Below are positions 40,370-50,106 of a stretch of DNA of 64,000 bases, one piece after another. A model generated the notes under the pieces. It saw only the letters and a list, made by a program, of their open reading frames with translations. It was not told the DNA's origin and did no database searches. A program made the position numbers and the translations under genes. How positions within the stretch are numbered: position 1 is the stretch's first letter; every line of letters begins with the position of its first letter. This DNA comes from Pseudomonas coleopterorum (GTDB taxonomy: Bacteria; Pseudomonadota; Gammaproteobacteria; Pseudomonadales; Pseudomonadaceae), in NCBI RefSeq assembly GCF_900105555.1, contig NZ_FNTZ01000001.1, positions 3,041,501 through 3,105,500 on the forward strand, read 5' to 3'.

Positions 40370-41164
40370 ATGGGTTTTCTCGCCGGTAAGCGCGTCCTGA
40401 TCGTCGGTGTCGCCAGCAAACTGTCCATCGCATCCGGCATCGCTGCCGCCATGCATCGCGAGGGTGCTGAACTTGCCTTCACCTACCAGAACGAAAAGCT
40501 CAAGGGCCGCGTCGAGGAATTCGCCGCAGGCTGGGGCTCCAGCGCCGATCTGTGCTTCCCGTGCGATGTGGCCAGCGATGCTGAAATCGCCTCGGTCTTC
40601 AAAGCCCTGAGCAAGAAGTGGGACGGCCTGGACGTCATCGTTCACTCCGTCGGCTTCGCCCCGGGCGACCAGCTCGATGGCGACTTCACCCAGGCCACCA
40701 CCCGCGAAGGCTTCCGCATCGCTCACGACATCAGCGCCTACAGCTTCGTGGCCCTGGCCAAGGCCGGTCGCGACATGATGAAAGGCCGCAACGGCAGCCT
40801 GCTGACCCTGTCGTACCTGGGTGCCGAGCGCACCATGCCCAACTACAACGTCATGGGCATGGCCAAGGCTTCGCTGGAAGCAGGCGTGCGTTACCTGGCC
40901 GGTTCCCTGGGCCCGGAAGGCACCCGCGTCAACGCCGTATCGGCCGGTCCGATCCGCACCCTGGCAGCCTCGGGCATCAAGAACTTCCGCAAGATGCTGG
41001 CCGCCAACGAAGCGCAGACCCCGCTGCGTCGCAACGTCACCATCGACGAGGTCGGCAACGCCGGCGCGTTCCTGTGCTCCGACCTGGCATCAGGCATCAG
41101 CGGTGAAATCATGTACGTGGACGGCGGCTTCAACACCACCGCCATGGGTGATATCGAAGAGTAA
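40370..41164 (+). CDS. fabI: Enoyl-[acyl-carrier-protein] reductase (NADH), FabI
   Basis: The 264-residue short-chain dehydrogenase catalyses the last reduction of each fatty-acid elongation cycle. It carries the G-V-A-S nucleotide loop (13-16), the S-V-G-F-A segment, and the FabI active site Y149, Y159 and K166 (Y-x9-Y-x6-K), corresponding to Y146/Y156/K163 in E. coli. FabI is the triclosan/isoniazid-type target in many bacteria. A strong AGAGGA site precedes ATG 40370. A hairpin terminator follows the gene. Confidence 0.95.
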   Translation: MGFLAGKRVLIVGVASKLSIASGIAAAMHREGAELAFTYQNEKLKGRVEEFAAGWGSSADLCFPCDVASDAEIASVFKALSKKWDGLDVIVHSVGFAPGDQLDGDFTQATTREGFRIAHDISAYSFVALAKAGRDMMKGRNGSLLTLSYLGAERTMPNYNVMGMAKASLEAGVRYLAGSLGPEGTRVNAVSAGPIRTLAASGIKNFRKMLAANEAQTPLRRNVTIDEVGNAGAFLCSDLASGISGEIMYVDGGFNTTAMGDIEE

Positions 41165-41186
41165 GCTGGCTTCGGTCGGTTGAAGA

Positions 41187-41216
41187 AACGCCGCTGATTT
41201 CAGCGGCGTTTTTTTA
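41187..41216 (+). terminator. Rho-independent terminator of fabI
   Basis: An 11-bp perfect stem (aacgccgctga/tcagcggcgtt) with a 2-nt spacer, followed directly by a run of seven or more T, 23 bp after the fabI stop. Confidence 0.9.
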
Positions 41217-41252
41217 TCGCTGGGTTTATCGGTGGCGCAAGGAGTAGTGGTG

Positions 41253-41288
41253 ACATGTGGGAGCGGGCTCTGCCCGCGAAGAGGCCCT
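41253..41288. repeat. REP-like element
   Basis: The sequence gtgggagcgggctctgcccg has the palindromic core GCGGGC-TCT-GCCCGC seen in P. putida-type REP elements, located between convergent fabI and ppiD. Confidence 0.65.
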
Positions 41289-41304
41289 TGAATCCACCCA
41301 AAAA

Positions 41305-41330
41305 CAAAAGGCCGCATACGCGGCCTTTTG
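41305..41330 (-). terminator. Bidirectional-looking terminator after ppiD
   Basis: Perfect 11-bp stem caaaaggccgc/gcggccttttg around ATAC. A and T tracts on either side would serve ppiD (minus strand, stop 18 bp away) and back up fabI. Confidence 0.85.
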
Positions 41331-41347
41331 TTCAAACATCCATCACC

Positions 41348-43222
41348 TCAATACTTGGTGATGTCCGCCTTGGTTTCCAGCAGCTTGCGGTACGCCGCGA
41401 AATCCTGCTGCCCCATGCGCGACGCCAGGAAGCGGCGGTACTGGGTCTTCTCTTCATCGCTAGGCGCCGCAGCTTCGTTCACGCCGTCCAGGCGCAGAAC
41501 CACGAAGCTACCGTCCTTCAGCGTCACGCTGCTGAACTCGGGCTTGTCCTTGGCTTGCGGCTTGGGCATGCGGAACAGTGCCTGCAGCTCGGCCGGCTCG
41601 ATACCGTCCTGGCCGCGGCTGACCGCCTCCAGCACTTTCCAGGGCTGACCTTCCTGACTGGCCGCCAGCGGCACCTTGCCGTCGCGCAGACCGGCCAGCA
41701 GCGCTTCGCCCTTGGCCTTCACTTGGGCCGCAGCATGCTGCCGGGCCAGCTCGGCGCGAATCGGTCCGGCCACCGCTTCCAGCGGCAGTTGCTCAGGCTT
41801 GCGATGCTCCTTCACGCGCACCACAACCATGGTTTCCGGGTCCAGCTCCAGCGCAGCGCTGTTGGAACCCTCCTCCAGCACTTCAGGGCTGAATGCGGCC
41901 TGCACCACGGCACGGCTGGCAGTCACGCCCTGGCTGCCGCCTTCCTTGCCGAACGGCTCGGACGTGTGGACCTTGAGGCCCAACTCCTGCGCAGGCTGCC
42001 CCAGGTCCGAGGCTTCGAACGCCGAGTCTTCCAGTTGCTTGGTGGCGGTCACGAAGCGCTGTTCAACTTCCTGAGTCTTCAGGTCGCTGGTCAGCTTGGC
42101 CTTGAGGCTGGCGAAGGTCGGTACGTCCGGAGCCTGCACGTCTTCAAGCTTGATCAGGTGCCAGCCGAAATCGGTGCGCACCGGCGCCGAAACCTGGCCC
42201 TTGCTCAGGGCATTGAGCGCGGTTTCGAACGCCGGGTCGTACACGCCATTGCCGGCGAAACCGAGGTCACCGCCATTGCTGGCCGACCCTGGATCCTGGG
42301 AGACTTCCTTGGCCAGCTTGGCAAAGTCCTCACCCTTCTCCAGACGTGCCTGCACTTCCTCGATCTTGGCCTTGGCCTGCGCGTCATCGAGCTTGTCGTT
42401 GACCTCGATCAGAATGTGCGCGGCACGACGCTGCTCGGACAGGTTGGCGATCTCTTTCTGGTAGGCGTCCTGGAGATCCTCGTCCTTCACGGTGACCTGG
42501 TCGAAGAAGGATGACTTCTTCAGCTCGACGTAGTCGATGACCACCTGATCAGGGCTCATGAACTCCTTGGCGTGTTCGTCGTAATGCGCCTTGACCTCGT
42601 CGTCGGTGACCTTGGTCGCCGTCGGGTCCGCCTTGAATGTCAGCGAAGCGAAATCACGGGTCTGTTTCTCGAGGCGAGCGAACGCGGCAACCTGCTCGTC
42701 GGTCACGAAGCTGCTGCCCGCCAGGCCGGCACGCAGCTGGCCGATGAGCATCTCTTCGGAGAGCATCTGACGGAACTGCAGACGGCCGTAGCCCATCTGG
42801 CGAATGACCTGATCGAAGCGTTCGGCGCTGAACTTGCCGTCGACCTGGAATTCAGGCGTCTGCAGCATGATCTGGTCGAGCGCGCCCTCGGAGAAGGCGA
42901 ACTTGGCGTCATGGGCACCTTGCAGCAGCAGCTTGCGATCGATCAGGCCCTTGAGGGCCGCTTCGCGCAGCATCTTGTCGTCGAGCAGGGCTGGATCGAA
43001 ATCCTTGCCCAGCTGTTGCATCAGTTGGCGACGTTGCATCTCGGTCGCCTGACTGAGTTCGTTCAAGGTGATCTCGTCACCGTTGACCTTTGCAGCGTCC
43101 TGGCTATGGCTGGCGGCCTGGAAGATCGCGTCGAAACCGGTCAGCGCCATCAATACGATGATCAAACCGATGATGGTCTTGGCAATCCAGCCCTGGGAAT
43201 TATCCCTGATGTTCTGCAGCAT
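41348..43222 (-). CDS. ppiD: Periplasmic folding chaperone with parvulin domain, PpiD
   Basis: The 624-residue inner-membrane-anchored protein has a single N-terminal transmembrane helix (about 13-31), a SurA-like N-terminal chaperone region and a parvulin-type PPIase domain (about 265-360, with A-H-I-L-I-E-V, G-G-D-L-G-F and F-G-W-H-L-I-K). It assists folding of proteins emerging from the Sec translocon. ATG 43222 starts the protein at M-L-Q-N-I-R, as in homologues; the frame is open to 43297. Its place behind hupB is conserved in Pseudomonas and enterics. Confidence 0.93.
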   Translation of the reverse strand: MLQNIRDNSQGWIAKTIIGLIIVLMALTGFDAIFQAASHSQDAAKVNGDEITLNELSQATEMQRRQLMQQLGKDFDPALLDDKMLREAALKGLIDRKLLLQGAHDAKFAFSEGALDQIMLQTPEFQVDGKFSAERFDQVIRQMGYGRLQFRQMLSEEMLIGQLRAGLAGSSFVTDEQVAAFARLEKQTRDFASLTFKADPTATKVTDDEVKAHYDEHAKEFMSPDQVVIDYVELKKSSFFDQVTVKDEDLQDAYQKEIANLSEQRRAAHILIEVNDKLDDAQAKAKIEEVQARLEKGEDFAKLAKEVSQDPGSASNGGDLGFAGNGVYDPAFETALNALSKGQVSAPVRTDFGWHLIKLEDVQAPDVPTFASLKAKLTSDLKTQEVEQRFVTATKQLEDSAFEASDLGQPAQELGLKVHTSEPFGKEGGSQGVTASRAVVQAAFSPEVLEEGSNSAALELDPETMVVVRVKEHRKPEQLPLEAVAGPIRAELARQHAAAQVKAKGEALLAGLRDGKVPLAASQEGQPWKVLEAVSRGQDGIEPAELQALFRMPKPQAKDKPEFSSVTLKDGSFVVLRLDGVNEAAAPSDEEKTQYRRFLASRMGQQDFAAYRKLLETKADITKY

Positions 43223-43288
43223 GCATCCCCCGAAAACGGCCGTACAGATAGAGCGACCGCGGAGAGTAATAGGAATCCGGATAGAAGA

Positions 43289-43312
43289 AAGGCGCATCCG
43301 AGGATGCGCCTT
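43289..43312 (-). terminator. Rho-independent terminator of hupB
   Basis: Perfect 11-bp stem (aaggcgcatcc/ggatgcgcctt) with a 2-nt loop, 82 bp past the hupB stop, followed on the minus strand by a pyrimidine run (TTTCTTCT). Confidence 0.8.
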
Positions 43313-43393
43313 CTCGTAACTCGCGGAGCTTGCTCAGCTCCACTCCTGTTGCCGGCATTGCCTGGCAGCAGGTAGCAAAGGCGTGGCCGAAGC

Positions 43394-43666
43394 TTAGTTG
43401 ACAGCTTCTTTCAGGGCTTTACCGGCTTTGAAGCTGGGCTTCTTGGCAGCCGCGATTTCCAGGGCCTTGCCGGTTTGCGGGTTGCGACCGGTACGCGCTG
43501 GGCGATCAGTCACGGAGAACGTACCGAAACCTACCAACACAACCGAATCACCGGATTTCAGGGCACCCGTCACGGATTCGATCACGGCGTCCAGCGCCTT
43601 GCCAGCTGTAGCTTTGGAGATATCAGCAGATGCGGCGATTGCGTCAATCAGTTCCGACTTGTTCAC
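43394..43666 (-). CDS. hupB: DNA-binding protein HU-beta
   Basis: A 90-residue nucleoid protein, exactly the family length. The HU signature G-F-G-T-F-S-V-x-x-R-x-A-R-x-G-R-N-P-x-T-G is complete, with the DNA-intercalating proline in R-N-P. It starts at GTG 43666 (V-N-K-S-E-L-I read as M), with AAGGGG about 8 nt upstream. The longer frame to 43747 has no family support. It lies between lon and ppiD, as in E. coli and other pseudomonads, with its own strong promoter. Confidence 0.95.
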   Translation of the reverse strand: MNKSELIDAIAASADISKATAGKALDAVIESVTGALKSGDSVVLVGFGTFSVTDRPARTGRNPQTGKALEIAAAKKPSFKAGKALKEAVN

Positions 43667-43754
43667 TATAAGTCCCCTTATATCGATATTTTGAGTTGTT
43701 TCTAAGTATGTGGTGAAACGTGCGCCGGGTGGCTGTCGACACAGCAAGTGCCGC

Positions 43755-43784
43755 TTTATAACAAGGGCTCAAAAAAGCTGTCAA
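43755..43784 (-). promoter_or_regulatory. Sigma-70 promoter of hupB
   Basis: On the minus strand TTGACA (plus 43784-43779, perfect -35), an 18-bp spacer and TATAAA (43760-43755). The predicted transcript start is near 43748, leaving a leader of about 80 nt before the GTG. Confidence 0.8.
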
Positions 43785-43809
43785 GAAAGCCACCCAGTCA
43801 AATCAAGGC

Positions 43810-46206
43810 TCAATGCGTGCTGATTCGTTCCTTGGAATCCGTATCGCGTTTCTCATCCTTGGCGACAATCTCGGGAGCCACATCGGGCAAGGGCTCCGGC
43901 GCGTATTGCAGCGCAATTTGCAGGACTTCGTCAATCCATTTAACAGGTTTAATCTGCAGATCCTGCTTGATATTGTCGGGAATTTCCTTGAGATCGCGCA
44001 CGTTTTCTTCAGGGATGATTACCGTCTTGATTCCACCACGATGGGCCGCCAGCAACTTCTCCTTCAGCCCGCCGATGGCCAATACCTGGCCACGCAAGGT
44101 GATTTCGCCGGTCATGGCGACATCGGCGCGTACCGGAATCTGGGTCAGCGCCGAGACCAGTGCGGTGCACATGCCGACACCGGCGCTCGGGCCATCCTTG
44201 GGGGTCGCACCTTCGGGCATATGGATGTGCGTGTCGTGCTTCTCGTGGAAGTCCGCGGCGATTCCCAGGCTATTGGCACGGCTGCGCACCACCGTCTGCG
44301 CCGCAGTGATGGACTCGACCATGACGTCACCCAGCGAACCGGTCTTGATCAACTGGCCCTTGCCTGGGATGACTGCCGCTTCGATGGTCAGCAACTCACC
44401 GCCCACTTGAGTCCATGCCAGGCCGGTGACCTGACCGACCTGATCCTGCTGCTCGGCCAAACCGTAGCGGAACTTGCGCACGCCCAGCAGATGATCCAGC
44501 GAATCGGGCGTGACCTTGACCGTGAATTTCTTCAGGTGCGCATGTTCTTTCACCACCTTGCGGCAGATCTTGGCAATCTGACGTTCCAGCCCACGCACGC
44601 CCGCCTCGCGAGTGTAGTAGCGGATGATGTCGCGAATCGCATCGACCTCGATCTCGACCTCGGCCTTCTTCAGGCCATTGGCTTCGATCTGCTTGGGCGA
44701 CAGGTACTTGATCGCGATATTGATCTTCTCGTCTTCGGTGTAGCCCGGCAGACGGATGACTTCCATGCGGTCGAGCAGCGCCGGCGGGATGTTCATCGAG
44801 TTCGAGGTGCACAGGAACATCACGTCGGAAAGATCGTAGTCGACTTCCAGGTAATGGTCGTTGAAGTTGTGGTTCTGCTCAGGATCCAGCACCTCCAGCA
44901 ACGCCGAGGCCGGATCGCCGCGCATGTCGCTGCCCATTTTGTCGATCTCGTCGAGCAGGAACAGCGGATTGCGAACGCCCACCTTGGTCATCTTCTGGAT
45001 CAGGCGACCGGGCATCGAGCCGATGTAGGTGCGACGGTGACCCCGAATCTCGGCCTCGTCACGCACGCCACCCAGGGCCATGCGCACGAACTTGCGGTTG
45101 GTGGCATGAGCGATGGATTCGGCCAGGGAAGTCTTGCCCACACCCGGCGGCCCTACCAGACACAGCACCGGACCGCGGATCTTCTTCACCCGCTTCTGCA
45201 CGGCGAGGTATTCAAGAATACGTTCCTTGACCTCTTCCAGACCGTAGTGGTCGGCATCGAGAATGCTCTCAGCGCGCGCCAGGTCCAGACGCACCTTGCT
45301 CTGCGCCTGCCATGGCACCTGCACCAGCCAGTCGATGTAAGTGCGCACCACGGTCGCTTCCGCCGACATCGGCGACATCTGCTTGAGCTTGTTCAACTCG
45401 GCCGTGGCCTTGGCCAGGGCGTCCTTGGGCAGGCCCGCGGCATCGATGCGCTTTTTCAGCTCTTCGACTTCGTTGTGCCCTTCCTCACCGTCGCCCAGCT
45501 CTTTCTGAATGGCCTTCATCTGCTCGTTCAGATAGTACTCGCGCTGGCTGCGCTCCATCTGCTTCTTGACCCGTCCGCGAATGCGCTTCTCGACCTGCAG
45601 CAGGTCGATCTCGGCATCCAGCAGGGCCAGCACGTGTTCGACACGCGCAGGCAGCTCGATGATTTCGAGTATTTCCTGCTTCTGTTCGATCTTCAGCGCC
45701 ATGTGCGCGGCCATGGTGTCGACCAGGCGACCGGGCTCATCGATGCTGTTGAGCGAGGACAGCACTTCGGCCGGAACCTTCTTGCCCAGCTGCACGTACT
45801 GCTCGAACTGGCCCAGCAAGGTACGTACGAACACTTCGGACTCGCGATCCGGAGCGTCGACCTCGTCGATCAACTGCACTTCGGCACGCACGTGGCCGTC
45901 GATCTCCAGGAACTGCTCGACACTGCCGCGCTGCTCGCCTTCGACCAGCACCTTGACGGTGCCATCGGGCAGCTTGAGCAACTGCAGGACGGTGGCGACA
46001 GTGCCGACACGGTACAAGGCGCCTTCACCTGGATCGTCATCGGCGGGATTCTTTTGCGCGAGCAAAAGGATCTGCTTTTCGCCCGACATCGCCGCCTCGA
46101 GGGCTTCGATGGACTTCTCACGACCCACAAACAGCGGGATGACCATGTGCGGATAGACGACGACATCGCGCAATGGCAGGAGAGGCAATTCGATGGTTGT
46201 CTTCAT
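43810..46206 (-). CDS. lon: ATP-dependent protease Lon
   Basis: The 798-residue protein has the LonA layout: an N-terminal substrate-binding domain, an AAA+ module with Walker A G-P-P-G-V-G-K-T at 352-359, and a serine-lysine protease domain with S674 (P-K-D-G-P-S-A-G) and K717 (E-K-L). The 43-residue Ser-Lys spacing equals that in E. coli Lon. It degrades misfolded and regulatory proteins in the cytoplasm. ATG 46206 gives the [14 protein letters not shown] start; the frame open to 46293 is unsupported. A heat-shock-like promoter lies upstream. Confidence 0.96.
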   Translation of the reverse strand: MKTTIELPLLPLRDVVVYPHMVIPLFVGREKSIEALEAAMSGEKQILLLAQKNPADDDPGEGALYRVGTVATVLQLLKLPDGTVKVLVEGEQRGSVEQFLEIDGHVRAEVQLIDEVDAPDRESEVFVRTLLGQFEQYVQLGKKVPAEVLSSLNSIDEPGRLVDTMAAHMALKIEQKQEILEIIELPARVEHVLALLDAEIDLLQVEKRIRGRVKKQMERSQREYYLNEQMKAIQKELGDGEEGHNEVEELKKRIDAAGLPKDALAKATAELNKLKQMSPMSAEATVVRTYIDWLVQVPWQAQSKVRLDLARAESILDADHYGLEEVKERILEYLAVQKRVKKIRGPVLCLVGPPGVGKTSLAESIAHATNRKFVRMALGGVRDEAEIRGHRRTYIGSMPGRLIQKMTKVGVRNPLFLLDEIDKMGSDMRGDPASALLEVLDPEQNHNFNDHYLEVDYDLSDVMFLCTSNSMNIPPALLDRMEVIRLPGYTEDEKINIAIKYLSPKQIEANGLKKAEVEIEVDAIRDIIRYYTREAGVRGLERQIAKICRKVVKEHAHLKKFTVKVTPDSLDHLLGVRKFRYGLAEQQDQVGQVTGLAWTQVGGELLTIEAAVIPGKGQLIKTGSLGDVMVESITAAQTVVRSRANSLGIAADFHEKHDTHIHMPEGATPKDGPSAGVGMCTALVSALTQIPVRADVAMTGEITLRGQVLAIGGLKEKLLAAHRGGIKTVIIPEENVRDLKEIPDNIKQDLQIKPVKWIDEVLQIALQYAPEPLPDVAPEIVAKDEKRDTDSKERISTH

Positions 46207-46265
46207 GATTTCGCCTCTACAGCGGCCCCGAAGGCCGTAAACAGATGGAATTGAACATGCCTTCA

Positions 46266-46294
46266 ATGTGGGGGCTTGCCCGGCAAAAAACAAG
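46266..46294 (-). promoter_or_regulatory. Candidate sigma-32 (heat-shock) promoter of lon
   Basis: On the minus strand CTTGTTT (plus 46294-46288), a 14-bp spacer and CCCCACAT (46273-46266) resemble the RpoH consensus CTTGAAA-N(11-15)-CCCCATNT. The site lies 60 bp before the lon ATG. Lon is heat-inducible in related bacteria. Confidence 0.55.
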
Positions 46295-46310
46295 TTCGCT
46301 GTCTGAAAAA

Positions 46311-46335
46311 CGAAAAGGGCCCGTAGGCCCCTTCC
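46311..46335 (-). terminator. Rho-independent terminator of clpX
   Basis: Minus-strand stem AAGGGGCC/GGCCCTT (one bulged base) around TAC, followed by CTTTTCGTTTTTC. It lies 23 bp after the clpX stop and separates clpX from the lon promoter. Confidence 0.75.
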
Positions 46336-46357
46336 TTGTTCCAGCTCAGATTTTCGA

Positions 46358-47644
46358 TCAGGCGTCGGGTGCAGCCTTCGCCGGCGGCTCGCTGTTTTCG
46401 TAGATCAACAGCGGCTTGGACGTCCCTTCGATCACGCTTTCGTCGATGACCACTTTGCTGACATCCGTCTGCGAAGGAATCTCGTACATGGTGTCGAGCA
46501 GAATGCCTTCCAGGATCGAACGCAGGCCACGGGCACCGGTCTTGCGCTCAAGAGCGCGACGGGCCACCGATTTCAACGCGTCGGTACGGAACTCGAGATC
46601 CACACCTTCCATTTCGAACAGCTTGCCGTATTGCTTGGTCAGCGCGTTCTTGGGTTCGGTGAGAATCTGGATCAGTGCCGCTTCGTCCAGCTCGTCCAAG
46701 GTGGCCAGCACCGGCAGACGACCGACGAACTCGGGAATCAAACCGAATTTGACCAGGTCATCGGGTTCAACTTCGCGCAGCGATTCGCCGACCTTCTTGC
46801 CTTCCTGCTTGCTGCGCACTTGGGCACTGAAACCGATACCGCCCTGGGTGGAGCGATTCTGGATGACCTTCTCCAGGCCGGAGAATGCGCCACCGCAGAT
46901 GAACAGAATATTGCGCGTATCGACCTGCAGGAACTCCTGCTGAGGATGCTTACGACCACCCTGAGGCGGTACCGAGGCAACCGTGCCCTCGATCAGCTTC
47001 AACAGCGCTTGCTGCACGCCTTCACCCGAAACGTCACGGGTGATGGACGGGTTGTCCGACTTGCGCGAAATCTTGTCGATTTCGTCGATGTAGACGATGC
47101 CCATCTGGGCCTTCTCGACATCGTAGTCGCACTTCTGCAGCAGTTTCTGAATGATGTTCTCAACGTCCTCACCCACGTAACCGGCTTCGGTCAGGGTGGT
47201 GGCATCGGCGATGGTGAACGGGACGTTGAGCAGGCGAGCCAGGGTTTCGGCCAGCAGCGTCTTGCCCGAACCGGTCGGGCCGATCAGCAGGATGTTGCTC
47301 TTGCCGAGCTCTACGTCGTCATTCTTCTTGTCACGCTGGTTCAGGCGCTTGTAGTGGTTGTACACCGCTACCGCGAGAACCTTCTTGGCGCGCTCCTGGC
47401 CAATCACATACTGATCCAGGATGCCGCTTATTTCTTTGGGCGAGGGCAATTTGTGCGCGCTGCTCTCGGCCTGGGCTTCCTGCACCTCCTCGCGGATGAT
47501 GTCGTTGCACAGGTCGACGCACTCGTCGCAGATAAAGACCGAGGGGCCGGCAATCAATTTGCGCACTTCATGCTGGCTTTTGCCACAGAAGGAGCAATAG
47601 AGCAGCTTGTTGCCGTTGTCCTCGCCGTTGCGGGTGTCAGTCAT
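46358..47644 (-). CDS. clpX: ATP-dependent protease unfoldase ClpX
   Basis: The 428-residue AAA+ unfoldase feeds substrates to ClpP. The N-terminal zinc-binding domain has four cysteines (C17, C20, C39, C42) that recognise adaptors. Walker A is G-P-T-G-S-G-K-T at 122-129, and an I-G-F-x-A pore/ClpP-docking region is present. ATG 47644 gives M-T-D-T-R-N-G-E, matching the family; the frame open to 47731 is not supported. It lies 112 bp downstream of clpP in the same orientation, the standard tig-clpP-clpX order. Confidence 0.95.
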   Translation of the reverse strand: MTDTRNGEDNGNKLLYCSFCGKSQHEVRKLIAGPSVFICDECVDLCNDIIREEVQEAQAESSAHKLPSPKEISGILDQYVIGQERAKKVLAVAVYNHYKRLNQRDKKNDDVELGKSNILLIGPTGSGKTLLAETLARLLNVPFTIADATTLTEAGYVGEDVENIIQKLLQKCDYDVEKAQMGIVYIDEIDKISRKSDNPSITRDVSGEGVQQALLKLIEGTVASVPPQGGRKHPQQEFLQVDTRNILFICGGAFSGLEKVIQNRSTQGGIGFSAQVRSKQEGKKVGESLREVEPDDLVKFGLIPEFVGRLPVLATLDELDEAALIQILTEPKNALTKQYGKLFEMEGVDLEFRTDALKSVARRALERKTGARGLRSILEGILLDTMYEIPSQTDVSKVVIDESVIEGTSKPLLIYENSEPPAKAAPDA

Positions 47645-47756
47645 TCGATCGATCCAAATCCGATAGGCTTGCAACACAAGATGAAGGCTATTGCGGGCTT
47701 TTTCAAGCCCGGCAATGGTCGGGCATGCCAACCAGCCCTATTTTGAGCGGCTCATG

Positions 47757-48392
47757 TTAAGCGGGGCGACGGTCAATCACTTTGTCGATCAGGCCATAGG
47801 CTTGCGCCGCTTCGGCACTCATGAAGTTGTCGCGGTTGGTATCGCGCTCGATTTCTTCCAGGGTGCGCCCGCTGTGCTTGGCCATCAGCGCGTTGAGACG
47901 CTCCCGGATAAACAGGATTTCCTTGGCATGGATTTCGATGTCCGACGCCTGGCCCTGGAAGCCACCCAGTGGCTGGTGAATCATCACGCGTGAGTTCGGC
48001 AGGCAGAAACGCTTGCCTTCGGCACCGGCGGTCAGCAGGAATGCGCCCATGCTGCAGGCTTGGCCAATGCAGGTGGTCGACACGTTCGGCTTGATGAACT
48101 GCATGGTGTCGTAGATCGACATGCCTGCAGTGACCGAACCGCCTGGGGAGTTGATGTAGAGATGGATGTCCTTGTCCGGGTTTTCCGCCTCAAGGAACAG
48201 CAGCTGCGCACAGATCAGGTTGGCCATGTAGTCCTCTACCGGGCCAACCAGAAAGATCACTCGCTCCTTTAGCAGGCGTGAGTAGATATCGTAGGCGCGT
48301 TCGCCACGAGCGGATTGCTCGACAACCATCGGGACCAGGCCGCCAGCGGCCTGGATATCAGAGTTCTGCTGAATATAGGAATTACGGAACAT
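47757..48392 (-). CDS. clpP: ATP-dependent Clp protease proteolytic subunit
   Basis: The 211-residue serine protease assembles into the 14-mer chamber. Catalytic S114 lies in A-C-S-M-G-A and H139 in V-M-I-H-Q-P-L; the aspartate is in the R-D-N segment. The N-terminal propeptide (about 10-15 residues) precedes the [16 protein letters not shown] motif. It lies 91 bp downstream of tig, with a hairpin in the gap. Confidence 0.95.
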   Translation of the reverse strand: MFRNSYIQQNSDIQAAGGLVPMVVEQSARGERAYDIYSRLLKERVIFLVGPVEDYMANLICAQLLFLEAENPDKDIHLYINSPGGSVTAGMSIYDTMQFIKPNVSTTCIGQACSMGAFLLTAGAEGKRFCLPNSRVMIHQPLGGFQGQASDIEIHAKEILFIRERLNALMAKHSGRTLEEIERDTNRDNFMSAEAAQAYGLIDKVIDRRPA

Positions 48393-48431
48393 GCTCTGCA
48401 GTTACTCCCAAATAGTCATGTCTTGAAAACG

Positions 48432-48458
48432 CACAAGCCAGCGCGAGGCTGGCTTGTG
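48432..48458 (-). terminator. Hairpin between tig and clpP
   Basis: Perfect 11-bp stem cacaagccagc/gctggcttgtg with a 5-nt loop, 26 bp after the tig stop. The following minus-strand tract (CGTTTTC) is short, so it may be a partial terminator that lets some tig transcripts continue into clpPX. Confidence 0.65.
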
Positions 48459-48483
48459 GTTGAATTTCCAACGAGTTGGACAA

Positions 48484-49794
48484 TCAGTCGGCTTGTGCTG
48501 CTTCCGCCGGTTTGACTGCTTCTTCGTAAGAGACCGCTTTATCGGTCACCTTAGCCTTCTGCAGAACAGTATCCACAACTTGTTCTTCCAGCACAACCGA
48601 ACGGACTTCGTTCAGCTGCTCGTCATTTTTGTAGTACCACGATACAACTTGCTCGGGCTCCTGGTAGGCCGAGGCCATTTCCTGGATCAGCTCGCGCACG
48701 CGTGCTTCGTCCGGCTTGAGCTCGTTCTGCTTGACCACTTCGGCGACGATCAGGCCCAGCACGACGCGGCGCTTGGCCTGTTCGGTGAACAGCTCGGCCG
48801 GCAGTTGGTCGGGTTTGATGTTGCCACCGAACTGCTGAACGGCTTGAACGCGCAGGCGGTCGACTTCGTTGTCCAGCAGCGCCTTGGGCACTTCGATCGG
48901 GTTGGTCGATACCAGACCGTCCATGACCTGATTCTTGATCTTGGCCTTGATGGCCTGACGCAGCTCGCGCTCCATGTTCTTGCGAACTTCGGCGCGGAAG
49001 CCGTCGAGACCGGTTTCCTTGATGCCGAACTGGCCGAAGAACTCTTCGTTCAGTTCAGGCAGCTTGGCTTCGGAAACGCTGTTGACGGTAACGGTGAACT
49101 CGGCGGCCTTGCCGGCCAGCTCGAGGTTCTGGTAGTCCTCGGGGAAGTTCAGGTTCAGCACCTTCTCTTCACCGGCCTTGGCGCCGACCAGACCGTCTTC
49201 GAAACCGGGAATCATGCGGCCCGAACCCAGTACCAGCTGGGTACCGCTGGCCGAACCACCGGAGAACGCCTCGCCTTCGATCTTGCCGACGAAGTCGATG
49301 TTCAACTGGTCTTCGGTCTGGGCAGCGCGCTCGACCTGCTCGTAACGCACGTTCTGCTTGCGCAGCACTTCGAGCATGTTGTCCAGGTCGCTGTCGGCGA
49401 CGTCGGCGCTCAGGCGCTCGACTTCGATGCTGTCGAACGCGCCGACTTCGAACTCGGGGAACACTTCGAAGGTGGCGATGTATTCCAGATCCTTGCCCTT
49501 TTCGAACACTTTAGGCTCGACGGCGGGTGCGCCGGCTGGGTTGAGCTTGTGCTCGACCACGGCTTCATAGAAGGAAGCCTGGATGACGTTGCCCAGAGCT
49601 TCCTGGCGCGCGTCAGCCTCGTAGCGCTGACGGATGACGCTCATAGGCACCTTGCCTGGACGGAAGCCCGGGATCTTGGCGTTACGGGCGGTCTGTTGCA
49701 GACGCTTGTTGACTTCGGCCTCGATGCGCTCGGCGGGAACACCGATGGTCATGCGGCGCTCGAGAGCGGAAGTGTTTTCAACAGAAACTTGCAT
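48484..49794 (-). CDS. tig: Trigger factor, ribosome-associated chaperone
   Basis: This 436-residue protein binds at the ribosome exit tunnel. The ribosome-docking signature G-F-R-P-G-K-V-P lies near residue 45 in the N-terminal domain. A central FKBP-type PPIase domain (about 160-245, with [11 protein letters not shown]) and a long helical C-terminal arm follow. ATG 49794 gives M-Q-V-S-V-E-N-T-S, the family N-terminus. Confidence 0.95.
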   Translation of the reverse strand: MQVSVENTSALERRMTIGVPAERIEAEVNKRLQQTARNAKIPGFRPGKVPMSVIRQRYEADARQEALGNVIQASFYEAVVEHKLNPAGAPAVEPKVFEKGKDLEYIATFEVFPEFEVGAFDSIEVERLSADVADSDLDNMLEVLRKQNVRYEQVERAAQTEDQLNIDFVGKIEGEAFSGGSASGTQLVLGSGRMIPGFEDGLVGAKAGEEKVLNLNFPEDYQNLELAGKAAEFTVTVNSVSEAKLPELNEEFFGQFGIKETGLDGFRAEVRKNMERELRQAIKAKIKNQVMDGLVSTNPIEVPKALLDNEVDRLRVQAVQQFGGNIKPDQLPAELFTEQAKRRVVLGLIVAEVVKQNELKPDEARVRELIQEMASAYQEPEQVVSWYYKNDEQLNEVRSVVLEEQVVDTVLQKAKVTDKAVSYEEAVKPAEAAQAD

Positions 49795-50106
49795 GGATTT
49801 TCCTCGTTGCACAGACGTTAGCCGGCCATTTCCGACCCCAGATCAAGGGCAAGCATTCTAGTGGCTCGAACTCAAGAAGTCACCCTATGCACATGGATGC
49901 GCGGAAAGTCACTGCAGAAACCGTCCAACGGCAGCAAAACAAGGCCTGTTCAGGGATGAAAAGTGATCTCTCGGACAACTTTTGCAAGACAATGATGGGC
50001 CCGCTGGTATTCTGTCAGCGGATAAAGTCATTACCTTGCACCTCTATGCGGAGAGCACGATCATTCTGTCGTTTCCGGTAACAATGCCCACCATCGCAGG
50101 ACCTTC
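49795..50106. other. 312-bp divergent tig/bphP intergenic region
   Basis: No gene is supported here; the 64-codon plus-strand frame at 49887-50081 has no ribosome site or recognisable product. The stretch holds the tig promoter candidate. Before the phytochrome start there is an AGGA Shine-Dalgarno (about 50099) but no -35/-10 pair I would defend. Confidence 0.6.
49855..49883 (-). promoter_or_regulatory. Sigma-70 promoter candidate of tig
   Basis: Minus-strand GTGACT (plus 49883-49878), 17-bp spacer, TAGAAT (49860-49855), about 60 bp before the tig ATG. The -35 matches four of six positions. Confidence 0.5.

Noticed and set aside
43813..46254. 813-codon plus-strand frame over lon
   Set aside because: Antisense shadow of a fully motif-supported lon gene; composition (H, Q, L, R-rich) is typical of the complement of GC-rich coding sequence.
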